Shown: in pieces, positions 1 through 7,616 of the stretch | Position numbering within the stretch: the stretch's first letter is position 1 | Layout: each line of letters begins with the position of its first letter | Assembly (NCBI GenBank): GCA_002491245.1 | Contig: DKVO01000021.1 | Span: forward strand, 101,218 to 116,835 | DNA length: 15,618 bases | Source of the DNA: Porphyromonadaceae bacterium UBA7176 | Lineage (GTDB): Bacteria; Bacteroidota; Bacteroidia; Bacteroidales; Muribaculaceae | Direction of reading: 5' to 3' | The notes under the pieces: generated by a model | The model's input: only the letters and a program-made list of their open reading frames with translations | What the model was told of the DNA's origin: nothing | Databases searched by the model: none | Translations under genes and position numbers: made by a program

Positions 1-37
1 TTCGGGTGCATTTTGTTTATTGTGTCTTTCTATAATA

Positions 38-81
38 CTAAAAAAGAGAGGGCACATCTTCAATCAGACACGCCCTCTCTT
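38..81 (-). terminator. Intrinsic terminator of the LRR surface protein gene
   Basis: Read on the minus strand, a perfect 10-bp stem (AAGAGAGGGC pairing with GCCCTCTCTT, arms at 72-81 and 44-53) with an 18-nt loop is followed directly by a T-rich run. It begins 16 bases past the stop codon of the LRR gene. This is a textbook rho-independent terminator. The remaining left edge (1-37) shows nothing recognisable. Confidence 0.85.
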
Positions 82-97
82 AAAGTTATAATGAAGA

Positions 98-3000
98 TTA
101 TTCTTTAAATACCTTCTGTCCGGCAACTATATAAACGCCTCTGTCAAGACGGTTGAAATCGTCAACAGTGGCATCATGCTTCAACAAAATTCCGGAGATT
201 GAATATATGTCGGCATTTCCACCCGAGGCCACCATGATTGCTTCGATTCCCGACATGACACTTACATTACAACTTGCAGACAATCCGGTTCCATCGGTAG
301 TCGTAGCTGTGATTACACAAGAACCAACTCCAACGACTACCACGCAACCATTGCTATCAACCGTAGCAACTGAAGAGTCCGACGTAGACCACTCCACTTC
401 TCGCACAGATACATTCTCGGGCATGACTGTCGCAGTAAGGGTAAACGTTTCGCCAAGAAGTGCACTTCGATCGCTTTCACTCAGACTTATACTTTCTGCC
501 TCAATTAAACCAATCAGCTCTACATGAATAAAATTTTTCCAACCTTCAGCTTCCTGATAAGCTCTCAAAGAACTTGCAGGAATACGCAGAACTCCATTAC
601 GGTATGTTTCAGCAGTAAATACATGTGAAGAGTCTAATACAGGCGGTATTTCTGCATAACATGTAACCATATCGATTTCGCACACATCAAATGCCTGACT
701 ACCAATACTTACCACCTTGTCTCCAAAAGTCACTTCAGAAAGTGCAGAACATCCATAGAAAGCTGAGGCTGGAATTTCAGATACATCACCTCCAATAACA
801 AGATTTTCAATAGTAGTCTTCATAAAGAATGGCGACGAAGTTTTGAACTCGAACGGACGGTTTATTGTCACCGATTTAAGTTTAAGAGTTTCAAATTGAG
901 TATAGATTAATATTAGAGGCGTATCATATGCATCAATAGTCAGCTTCTTAATGGGAGCATTATAAAAACAGCGCTCACCAAATCCCACTACAGGATATAC
1001 CCGGCTGCCAAACTCTATCTTACCCTTTATCTCTGCCGAAGTTATATCGTATTTCGGAAGAGTCTTATCGAGATAGTTTCCTGTCACAGTCGCAGTTTTG
1101 GTCTGCTTGTCTATCTTATAATAAATATTGCTGACACATACGACATCGGTAAAATTATCCGGATCTATTACGTTGACGCAATACAAATATTTGACACCCT
1201 GATTATATGTAGTCACATACGTCGTACCGACTGTATGGGGTGTAAACTCTCGGTTATTATCAATTGTACCCACCGATGGATTAGTCGATACGAGTTCGAA
1301 CGGAACCTGATAGATTGGTTCAGTCGTAAACGGCCACGGCAAAACAGTCGTCTCCCCGAGTATTACAGTCTCTTTCTTATACTCTATTTCAAGTGTCTGA
1401 ATTTTACACGAAGCCTCTATGTTTCCGTTTGTCACCTTTATTTCGGCAAATCCGGTAGATTCGACATGTACAACTCCATTCTCATCTACTGTAGCAACTT
1501 TCGGGTTGGAGGAAGTCCAAATGAGGTCGCGGTCGGTTGCTTCATCAGGATATATATTATCAAGCAAACTCAAATCATTAAAGATTGCAACTTCATTGTA
1601 TTTCAGTCTGATTTCTGTAGCATTAACTGTCGGTGGTTCGCTATCTATGTATGTCACAGGAATATCTACACTCACCGGAGAGCCATCCGCTGCTTTTACG
1701 GTAATGGTTGTCGAGCCGGCCTTTAGCCCTGGGGTTACAGCCACTGAATATCCATTGCCATCAGACGGTTCAATTGCTACGATATCCGGGTCTGCCACGA
1801 TCCAGATAAGAGCCGCATCATCACTACCCGTCACTGACGCATTCACATTTATTGTCTGACCGTTATATACCGTTACTTCCGAGCGGTCAAGGCTGATTGC
1901 ATCCACAGTAGCATTCCAATCATCGAGAGCCTCGATTTTAAAAAAATTTTCCCAAGTATAAGAATTGGCATACATATCCTTTGCAGAAACCGGCACATAA
2001 AGGGTGGCAGACCTTTCTGTTTCTTCTGTGAAACCGGTCAGACCTTCAGGTGGTGTGATATTGTAACTTTTTATCCATTCTATCGATGGTTTGTGGGTTT
2101 CAAACAAACTGAATGCATTCTGTCCGATAGATGTCAATGTCTTGGGCAATGTGATATAGCGCAACGAAGTACAGTCGTAGAAAGCTTCCTGTCCAATATT
2201 TCGAGGACCTTCGGGTATTTCAAGCGATACAAGTCCTGATTTTTTGAAAGAACCTACACCAATACCAAAGAGTGTCGATGGCAATTGCATGTTCCGTAAT
2301 GACGAGCAACCCATAAACGCTTCCGGGCCGATAGTTTCTACGGCTCCGAAATCAACATCCATCAGAGAATTACAATTACGGAAAGTTCCCTCGGCAATTT
2401 CGAGCAGACCGGGAGCAATCACAACCGAACGCAAGCCGGAACAATCTTCAAACACACCTGTGCCCATAGACACAAGCCCACTGCCGAGAGTTAAAGAAGC
2501 CATACTGCTACACCCGGCAAAAGCAGCAGCACCAAGAGTCGTCACATGATCGGGAACTTCGAGCGAAGCCAGAGACTTACATCCATTAAAAGCATTCTTA
2601 TCAATGACCTTACAGCCCGGCCCTATCGTAAGTTTTTGCAAAGTAACATTTTCAAAGAAAGGAGGCTTGTTATAATCATATAAGAACTGAATCCAACGGC
2701 CAAGATAAAGAGTTTTCAGAGGGCATTTGGTAAAAAGACCTTCATCATTATAATTTATTCCTATATATAAATATTCATCTCCATCTTCTATGACCAGATT
2801 TTCCAAACCGCTAAGTTTAAATAAACCTTCATTCTTTATATCTGTCACATTTGAAGGGATAGCGAGATTTACAAGAGCCGGACAATTATTCATAGCTCTA
2901 CCTTCCACTGTGGTCATGCCTTTACCGAAGTTGAAATTTGACAGAGAAAGAGTATTGTTGAATACATATGGTTTCAACGTCTCAAGTTTATCTGGAAGGA

Positions 3001-5713
3001 CAATATTATCGAGGCTCTCGCAGTCAGAGAAAACATAGCTCTCTATATCTGTGACACTTGCCGGAATATCGATTGTAAGCAGCGCCTTGTCGCCATCGAA
3101 AAGCCTTTCGCGAAGCACACTAAGCGATGACGATAAACTGCATGATTTCAGAAGCGGACACGCAGCAAAAGCATAGCGTCCAAGCAGCGACACATAGTTC
3201 CCCATCGTTGCACCCATAAGAGATGAACACCCATAGAATGCATACTCTCCTATAGTTTCTACTCGTTCAGGAATGACAAGAGACTCCAACGCAATCATGC
3301 CACGCATCGCTCTGTTACCGATACTAAGGAGAGATTCGGGTAGCTTTATACTCTTCACAGACACGCAATCAAGAAGATATGCTTCGTTGAGCTTTGTCAC
3401 ATATGTATCAGAGAACGTAATTTCAGAAAGAGTACTGTTGCTATAAAATGGACTACTTGACATATCGCGTCCAACATAAGCCTTAACGAGCTTCGTGTCG
3501 CCAAAAAGTGCATAACCGGCCTTACTTCCTGTCCCAACTTTTATCGACGATGAAGAATCTTCAAACTTGACTTCTGCAAGCTCAGAACAAGCATTGAATG
3601 CATAATTACCTATCGAAGAAAGAGAGGATGGAAACGCAATTCCGGAGAGTGACGAACATCCGTCGAAAGCATAGTTCCCGATTTCCGCCAGGCCTTCGTT
3701 CAACGTGATTTTATCAAGAGAAGAACAACGCGCGAATGCTCTCTTGCCTATTCTGCGCAGGCCTTCGCCACAGACTACGGTCTTTATACCTGAACATCCT
3801 TCGAACAGGTTATAGTTAAGCAGAGTTGCTTTTGGTCCGATAGTGAGCGATGATATTGTCGTAATTTCATGAAATGGCGATAACATCGAAGCTTCACTAT
3901 CATTATCTGTTTCAGGATAACCTACAATATCCCTACCGAGATATACTGTCCGCAAAGGACTATCGCAAAAGTCCGATATTTTATCAAGCCACCCATCCCG
4001 ATATGTAGCCGGCATCGATAATGGAGCTTCACCATCAGTAAAAGTAAGATAAGTAAGGCGAGTAGCATCTTTAAAAGCTTCAACTTCAATCTTTGTCACA
4101 GTTGAGGGTATAGTGAGCGATGGTAATCCGCTTAGACCGTTGAAAGCATATTGTCCTATAGTTTCAAGACCTTCGTTAAGGGAAAGGACTGCAACACTGG
4201 AGCATCCAGAAAAAGCAGAATATCCAACTTTCTTCACAGTAGACGGCAACGTCACCTCAGTAAGAGCCTCACAAGCACTGAATGTATATGAAGATACTTC
4301 TGTAAGACTTTCACCCAAGTCGATAAAAGTAAGTTTACGACATCCATTAAATGCTCCTTGACCAAGAGTCTCCACGCCTTTAGGCAGACGTACCGTAGTC
4401 AATGCTCCACAGCCTTCAAAAGCGTTATTACCAATACTTTTCAAACTTCCATTCGAAACAAAACTAATAGTAGTTAGATCTTTACAGAGCCTAAAGGCAG
4501 CATTTCCAATCGTATTTAACGATGCTGGAAGCGATATCACGGTTATTGGATTATTTGAAAAGGATCCTGCCCCTATTTTCGTAAGATTCGCACCGAACGA
4601 GACTGTTGCAAGCTTGCCATCAGCAAAGGCATCATCCGCTATCACTTCTACCCCCGGTAGCGAAACAGTGGAAAAATGACAACCCTTAAATGCTCCTACA
4701 CCTATTCGTTTCACACTCGCAGGAATTGTGATGCGCGACAGAGGCTGATTCGCAAAGACATAATCCGGAATTTCCCTCATATCTCCAGGAATGACTATAT
4801 TATCGAATTTTTCGCCGGCGATAAGTAGCGTTGTGGATTTGCTGACTGGAGAAGCTAACCTGCAACGCAACAAAATACCAACATCAGCTACATCGAAAAA
4901 CTGAGGTTCGAAATCGCATTCGGCTCCTACGACTATCGGCTTTTCTGCATATATGGTTGTAACTTTCGCAGACGTTGACGCAGGTCTTTTCATGCAACCT
5001 TTACGAAATTCCACATCATCTGCACTGATATAGAGTGATGTGAGATTAAAACAGAAGAAATATGACGGAAAATAGACACCCTGACCAGTCACCCTCATCG
5101 AAGAGATAGTCTGACCATAAAAAGGAGAATACATCCACTTTTCCGGGTTTTCCTCAAATGTATAAAGATCTCCGTAGTCACCACCACCTGTCAGATCAAA
5201 CAGAAGTTGACGCCCAAGGGTTATATTTTTCAGCGGACAATTGACAAACAGAGGCTCGGCTGGCGAATATTTACCACGCTCCGTCACATTAAGACCTATA
5301 TAAAGAGGCGAATCCGACGGTTCAAAGATAATTTCGGACAAAGATGTACACTTTCGGAATGATTCATTCTCCAGTTTCGTTACAGAACCAGGAATTGTGA
5401 GTTTATTAGTATTGCCAAAAGACTTGATTGATGTCACAGTATAGGTAACGCCATTTGATGTGACCTCTGATGGAATTACTACTTCCGAACCACCTCCACT
5501 TATTACCGATGCAGTCACTCCGTCTAATGACGACGAACCACTTCCACTTATTACTGATGCAGTCACTCCGTCTAATGACGAAAAACTAAGTGAATAGTCA
5601 CCATAATCACAAGTGAATGATACATTATCGGCATGTGCCACAAACACACATAGCAACACCATCGTTGCAAGCACACTTCGCAGGTGTGCCATAACAAAAT
5701 AATACATTTTCAT
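98..5713 (-). CDS. Giant secreted BspA-type leucine-rich-repeat protein with Ig-like (Big_2) domains and C-terminal sorting-like module
   Basis: The protein has 1871 residues from the ATG at 5713. A signal peptide (hydrophobic core ending AHA, then Asp) is followed by a 16-residue tandem repeat and several dozen BspA/LRR_5 repeats to about residue 1240, with the typical pattern of an IG..AF.GC.SL core. Three Ig-like domains follow (about 1268-1353, 1355-1432, 1434-1514), the second with the classic WTSSNPKVATVDENGVV-type Big_2 signature. A second short LRR block (about 1515-1735) and a fourth Big_2 domain (about 1737-1820) come next. The last 39 residues (IYSISG...RGVYIVAGQKV) resemble Por/T9SS-type C-terminal modules. 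Related BspA proteins are surface adhesins that bind host proteins; adhesion here is inference. The open frame runs upstream to a GTG at 5824, but that extension lies inside a structured RNA and would bury the signal peptide, so I chose 5713. ATGs at 5707 or 5692 are also possible. By eye the gene is more A/T-rich than cdsA or rng. Confidence 0.9.
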   Translation of the reverse strand: MKMYYFVMAHLRSVLATMVLLCVFVAHADNVSFTCDYGDYSLSFSSLDGVTASVISGSGSSSLDGVTASVISGGGSEVVIPSEVTSNGVTYTVTSIKSFGNTNKLTIPGSVTKLENESFRKCTSLSEIIFEPSDSPLYIGLNVTERGKYSPAEPLFVNCPLKNITLGRQLLFDLTGGGDYGDLYTFEENPEKWMYSPFYGQTISSMRVTGQGVYFPSYFFCFNLTSLYISADDVEFRKGCMKRPASTSAKVTTIYAEKPIVVGAECDFEPQFFDVADVGILLRCRLASPVSKSTTLLIAGEKFDNIVIPGDMREIPDYVFANQPLSRITIPASVKRIGVGAFKGCHFSTVSLPGVEVIADDAFADGKLATVSFGANLTKIGAGSFSNNPITVISLPASLNTIGNAAFRLCKDLTTISFVSNGSLKSIGNNAFEGCGALTTVRLPKGVETLGQGAFNGCRKLTFIDLGESLTEVSSYTFSACEALTEVTLPSTVKKVGYSAFSGCSSVAVLSLNEGLETIGQYAFNGLSGLPSLTIPSTVTKIEVEAFKDATRLTYLTFTDGEAPLSMPATYRDGWLDKISDFCDSPLRTVYLGRDIVGYPETDNDSEASMLSPFHEITTISSLTIGPKATLLNYNLFEGCSGIKTVVCGEGLRRIGKRAFARCSSLDKITLNEGLAEIGNYAFDGCSSLSGIAFPSSLSSIGNYAFNACSELAEVKFEDSSSSIKVGTGSKAGYALFGDTKLVKAYVGRDMSSSPFYSNSTLSEITFSDTYVTKLNEAYLLDCVSVKSIKLPESLLSIGNRAMRGMIALESLVIPERVETIGEYAFYGCSSLMGATMGNYVSLLGRYAFAACPLLKSCSLSSSLSVLRERLFDGDKALLTIDIPASVTDIESYVFSDCESLDNIVLPDKLETLKPYVFNNTLSLSNFNFGKGMTTVEGRAMNNCPALVNLAIPSNVTDIKNEGLFKLSGLENLVIEDGDEYLYIGINYNDEGLFTKCPLKTLYLGRWIQFLYDYNKPPFFENVTLQKLTIGPGCKVIDKNAFNGCKSLASLEVPDHVTTLGAAAFAGCSSMASLTLGSGLVSMGTGVFEDCSGLRSVVIAPGLLEIAEGTFRNCNSLMDVDFGAVETIGPEAFMGCSSLRNMQLPSTLFGIGVGSFKKSGLVSLEIPEGPRNIGQEAFYDCTSLRYITLPKTLTSIGQNAFSLFETHKPSIEWIKSYNITPPEGLTGFTEETERSATLYVPVSAKDMYANSYTWENFFKIEALDDWNATVDAISLDRSEVTVYNGQTINVNASVTGSDDAALIWIVADPDIVAIEPSDGNGYSVAVTPGLKAGSTTITVKAADGSPVSVDIPVTYIDSEPPTVNATEIRLKYNEVAIFNDLSLLDNIYPDEATDRDLIWTSSNPKVATVDENGVVHVESTGFAEIKVTNGNIEASCKIQTLEIEYKKETVILGETTVLPWPFTTEPIYQVPFELVSTNPSVGTIDNNREFTPHTVGTTYVTTYNQGVKYLYCVNVIDPDNFTDVVCVSNIYYKIDKQTKTATVTGNYLDKTLPKYDITSAEIKGKIEFGSRVYPVVGFGERCFYNAPIKKLTIDAYDTPLILIYTQFETLKLKSVTINRPFEFKTSSPFFMKTTIENLVIGGDVSEIPASAFYGCSALSEVTFGDKVVSIGSQAFDVCEIDMVTCYAEIPPVLDSSHVFTAETYRNGVLRIPASSLRAYQEAEGWKNFIHVELIGLIEAESISLSESDRSALLGETFTLTATVMPENVSVREVEWSTSDSSVATVDSNGCVVVVGVGSCVITATTTDGTGLSASCNVSVMSGIEAIMVASGGNADIYSISGILLKHDATVDDFNRLDRGVYIVAGQKVFKE
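5486..5581 (-). repeat. Tandem 48-bp duplication in the LRR gene (2 copies)
   Basis: Copies at 5486-5533 and 5534-5581 differ at only two positions. The unit is 16 codons, so the frame is kept. It encodes two copies of SSLDGVTASVIS joined by Gly/Ser-rich residues, just after the mature N-terminus. Near identity suggests a recent duplication by slippage or unequal recombination. Confidence 0.9.
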
Positions 5714-5754
5714 ACAGTACGATGATTGATTGGATATACTCTCAGATACACACG

Positions 5755-5785
5755 CAAAAGCGGCCGGCCCCGGTTGGGGACCGGC
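5755..5785 (-). terminator. Terminator-like hairpin upstream of the LRR gene
   Basis: On the minus strand, GCCGG and CCCC arms pair with GGGG and CCGGC (5763-5785), with one bulged base and a 4-nt loop. Two bases later comes CTTTT. The hairpin lies about 40-50 nt upstream of the LRR start and downstream of a strong promoter at 6022-6052. It would therefore end a roughly 250-nt RNA or attenuate the LRR transcript. The U-tract is short, which lowers certainty. Confidence 0.55.
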
Positions 5786-6016
5786 GACACAATGTCGCTT
5801 GTCGTTTTGATTGAATGCCCGCACTACCCTACATCTAAGTATCCTTCACCTCTTGGTGAGGCAAAGTTCTTTTTATATGTCTGCAAGACGGGACGCAGAC
5901 TTATTATGACTTAATGGGAGTAGAGCCGTCCCATCACTTTCAGCCGTCTCTCAGCCGAATTGCCAAGGTGATGTAAACTCCCGGTCACATACGGGCACGA
6001 TTGCCGGTAGGGTTTG
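5763..6016 (-). ncRNA. Putative structured RNA or attenuator leader upstream of the LRR gene
   Basis: I do not recognise the family. Pairings seen by hand, all read on the minus strand: a closing stem near the expected 5' end (CGCA-A-ACCCTAC, 6007-6018, with GTAGGGT-AG-TGCG, 5820-5832; 11 bp); a nested arm GGGAG/CTCCC (5978-5982 with 5916-5920) and CATCAC/GTGATG (5968-5973 with 5932-5937); hairpin GTCTGC/GCAGAC (5895-5900 with 5879-5884), whose loop GTCCC can pair with upstream GGGAC (5928-5932) as a pseudoknot; hairpin TCACC/GGTGA (5846-5859); hairpin GCGACA/TGTCGC (5784-5798); then the terminator-like stem. A promoter ends just before the closing stem. This could be a free small RNA (for example of the Bacteroidales-1 or 6S type, untested) or a cis-acting leader. 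The 5' end is placed from the promoter, not measured. Confidence 0.5.
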
Positions 6017-6021
6017 CGTTG

Positions 6022-6052
6022 CAAATTTATAAAAATAAACGTTTCAGGACAA
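6022..6052 (-). promoter_or_regulatory. Bacteroidetes-type promoter for the structured RNA / LRR gene
   Basis: On the minus strand there is TTG (6050-6052), a 20-nt spacer, and TAAATTTG (6022-6029), an exact match to the -33 / -7 TAnnTTTG consensus. Transcription should start around 6015-6017, at the base of the closing stem of the structured RNA. No comparable promoter is visible between there and the LRR start codon, so this is the best candidate promoter for the LRR gene too. Confidence 0.75.
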
Positions 6053-6116
6053 CGCTTGCCAAAAATTTAACATTTACCAACACTATGGCATCCAACGGCT
6101 AAAAATCACCACAAAT

Positions 6117-6148
6117 CACAAAATATATTTACCACAAAATATCTTTAC
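6117..6148 (+). repeat. Tandem 16-bp direct repeat, candidate operator
   Basis: CACAAAATATATTTAC (6117-6132) is followed without a gap by CACAAAATATCTTTAC (6133-6148), with one mismatch in 16. The pair ends 5 bp before the -33 region of the promoter serving the gene at 6213. That position suits an activator or response-regulator site. The binding protein is unknown, and the AT-rich setting leaves room for chance similarity. Confidence 0.55.
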
Positions 6149-6153
6149 TTTTG

Positions 6154-6184
6154 TTTTGTTATTAGATTTTTTGTTGTATTTTTG
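6154..6184 (+). promoter_or_regulatory. Bacteroidetes-type promoter for the secreted protein at 6213
   Basis: TTTTG (6154-6158), an 18-nt spacer and TATTTTTG (6177-6184, an exact TAnnTTTG) precede the ATG by 28 nt. A start site near 6191 would give a short leader of about 20 nt. It is divergent from the 6022-6052 promoter, so the two transcripts share the control region between them. Confidence 0.7.
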
Positions 6185-6212
6185 CCAACAAATCTAATAC
6201 ACATTAATCACT

Positions 6213-7550
6213 ATGAGAAAAATCTACACAATTATCTTAATCCTGCTAATGTCTACCGGTACTGCCTTAGCCAAGGCTGAGCTATCGCAAGTCATCACCA
6301 CCCAAATGATAAAGAAATGCCGAACAGCGTCGGAAGTAATGACGCCATATGCAAACGATGCCAATGCCGACATGTCCACAGAGGCTCTCGAAGGCACATA
6401 CCGTTGGACATTCTACAGCCACCTCGAGAGCAATGAGGGTCCGCAAAAAGCAGATATCGTCATAACAGTTGAAGACGCAGCGTCGGGCAAGGTAAAACTC
6501 GATATCGACGGACGATACACGCTCTCTGCATCGTATGACGAGGCAACATCCAAGCTTACCATTCCTACCGGTCAAGAACTTGACTTTGAAGAAGAGGATC
6601 AGGTGACTATCTACAATTACCATGCGGTTTTCGATGCGGACGGTCGCAGATTTTCATTCATCGACGCACCAATTGTCACTACATTCGATGGAAACCAGCT
6701 TATCTTCCCTACCATCCCTGGCGAAGGAAGCCATGAAGGATATGAGCTTGCGGTAGATTTGATAGGCATCGGAAACATCAACGACGGATGGTATTACCTC
6801 GCTTCTAAAAACAACATTTTCAAGCCACAAGAAACTCTCGGCAACATGCCTCAGGGAACCTGGAAAAACATCGGTCGCGGCACATTCTACGACGGATGGC
6901 ATCTCATCGCAATGCTTGACTACGAATATACCGATCCTTATTTCGGTTGGGAAGTGACCGTAGAGCAAAACGAACTCGTACCAACCATATATCGACTCAA
7001 GTGCCCATACAATGAACCCGGCTTCATTCTGGCAGACACAAGTGATTCGGGCTATATAGTATTCGATGCCGCAGATCCGGAATATATCATGGTATACCAC
7101 GGCATATACGCAGGATACACCGATTGGGATGGCGCTTATAGCAATTTCAATCTCGAAGGACACTACACCCTCCGGCTCGGCATCGATAAGAAGACTGTCA
7201 TCGACCTCAGCGCTTCCGACGACGACACATCAGATATTCTCACATCCGGCAAACTCGACGGCGTGTCGCGATATGAAAACGGGACCATATATTTCGAAAA
7301 CTGCCGTTTCTCTACAGAAGAAAAACCCGACAAAGTACTGTTCTGGTCCAATCCACAAGGCAAACCATACAAGGCTCCGAGTATTCTGGAGTTCACCCTT
7401 CCGACAACCAGCGGTATCGATGGTATAGAAGCCGAAGTCGACAATACGGTACAATACTTCAATCTTCAAGGTATGCCCGTAGTCGAACCGGCGGAAGGTA
7501 TCTATATCCGCCGAACCGGCAACAAATCCGTCAAGGTAGTCGTTAGATAA
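6213..7550 (+). CDS. Secreted protein of unknown function with C-terminal sorting-like module
   Basis: The product has 445 residues and I recognise no family. A signal peptide is clear (MRKIYTIILILLMSTGTALA, cleavage expected after residue 20). The middle (about 60-390) is rich in alternating polar and hydrophobic stretches with many Tyr, Trp, Asp and Gly, which suggests beta-rich extracellular domains; no catalytic motif is apparent. The end (413-445) reads YFNLQG..V....GIYIRR..NKSVKVVV, the same kind of module as at the C-terminus of the divergent LRR protein. In this phylum such endings belong to secreted or surface-attached proteins. The start follows a good promoter at short distance, and the gene ends 10 bases before a strong terminator, so it is probably a single-gene transcript. 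A role with the LRR protein is possible but rests only on position and the shared ending. Confidence 0.85.
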   Translation: MRKIYTIILILLMSTGTALAKAELSQVITTQMIKKCRTASEVMTPYANDANADMSTEALEGTYRWTFYSHLESNEGPQKADIVITVEDAASGKVKLDIDGRYTLSASYDEATSKLTIPTGQELDFEEEDQVTIYNYHAVFDADGRRFSFIDAPIVTTFDGNQLIFPTIPGEGSHEGYELAVDLIGIGNINDGWYYLASKNNIFKPQETLGNMPQGTWKNIGRGTFYDGWHLIAMLDYEYTDPYFGWEVTVEQNELVPTIYRLKCPYNEPGFILADTSDSGYIVFDAADPEYIMVYHGIYAGYTDWDGAYSNFNLEGHYTLRLGIDKKTVIDLSASDDDTSDILTSGKLDGVSRYENGTIYFENCRFSTEEKPDKVLFWSNPQGKPYKAPSILEFTLPTTSGIDGIEAEVDNTVQYFNLQGMPVVEPAEGIYIRRTGNKSVKVVVR

Positions 7551-7559
7551 AAGCCGACA

Positions 7560-7605
7560 AAATAAATCACCCCGAGGTGCCAATGCACCTCGGGGTGATT
7601 TATTT
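7560..7605. terminator. Strong bidirectional terminator between convergent genes
   Basis: This is a perfect 21-bp inverted repeat with a 4-nt CAAT loop. The inner part is CACCCCGAGGTGC with its complement; the outer part is AAATAAAT pairing with ATTTATTT, so a T-rich run follows the GC core on either strand. It serves both the gene ending at 7550 and the barrel gene ending at 7617. Confidence 0.92.
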
Positions 7606-7616
7606 TATATCTTTAC

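Noticed and set aside
1235..1859. Plus-strand open frames inside the LRR gene
   Set aside because: Antisense to the Ig-like domains. They overlap each other in different frames and show no domain or start signal.
5714..5824. GTG-started N-terminal extension of the LRR protein (37 more residues)
   Set aside because: It would place the signal peptide far from the N-terminus, uses a GTG, and lies within the structured RNA and terminator-like hairpin. The ATG at 5713 gives a normal signal peptide.
5949..5956. GGCTGAGA on the minus strand, resembling the TPP riboswitch core
   Set aside because: The required downstream TPP elements (CCTGA..., TAATACC.GCG.AGGGA) are absent, and the downstream gene has no link to thiamine.
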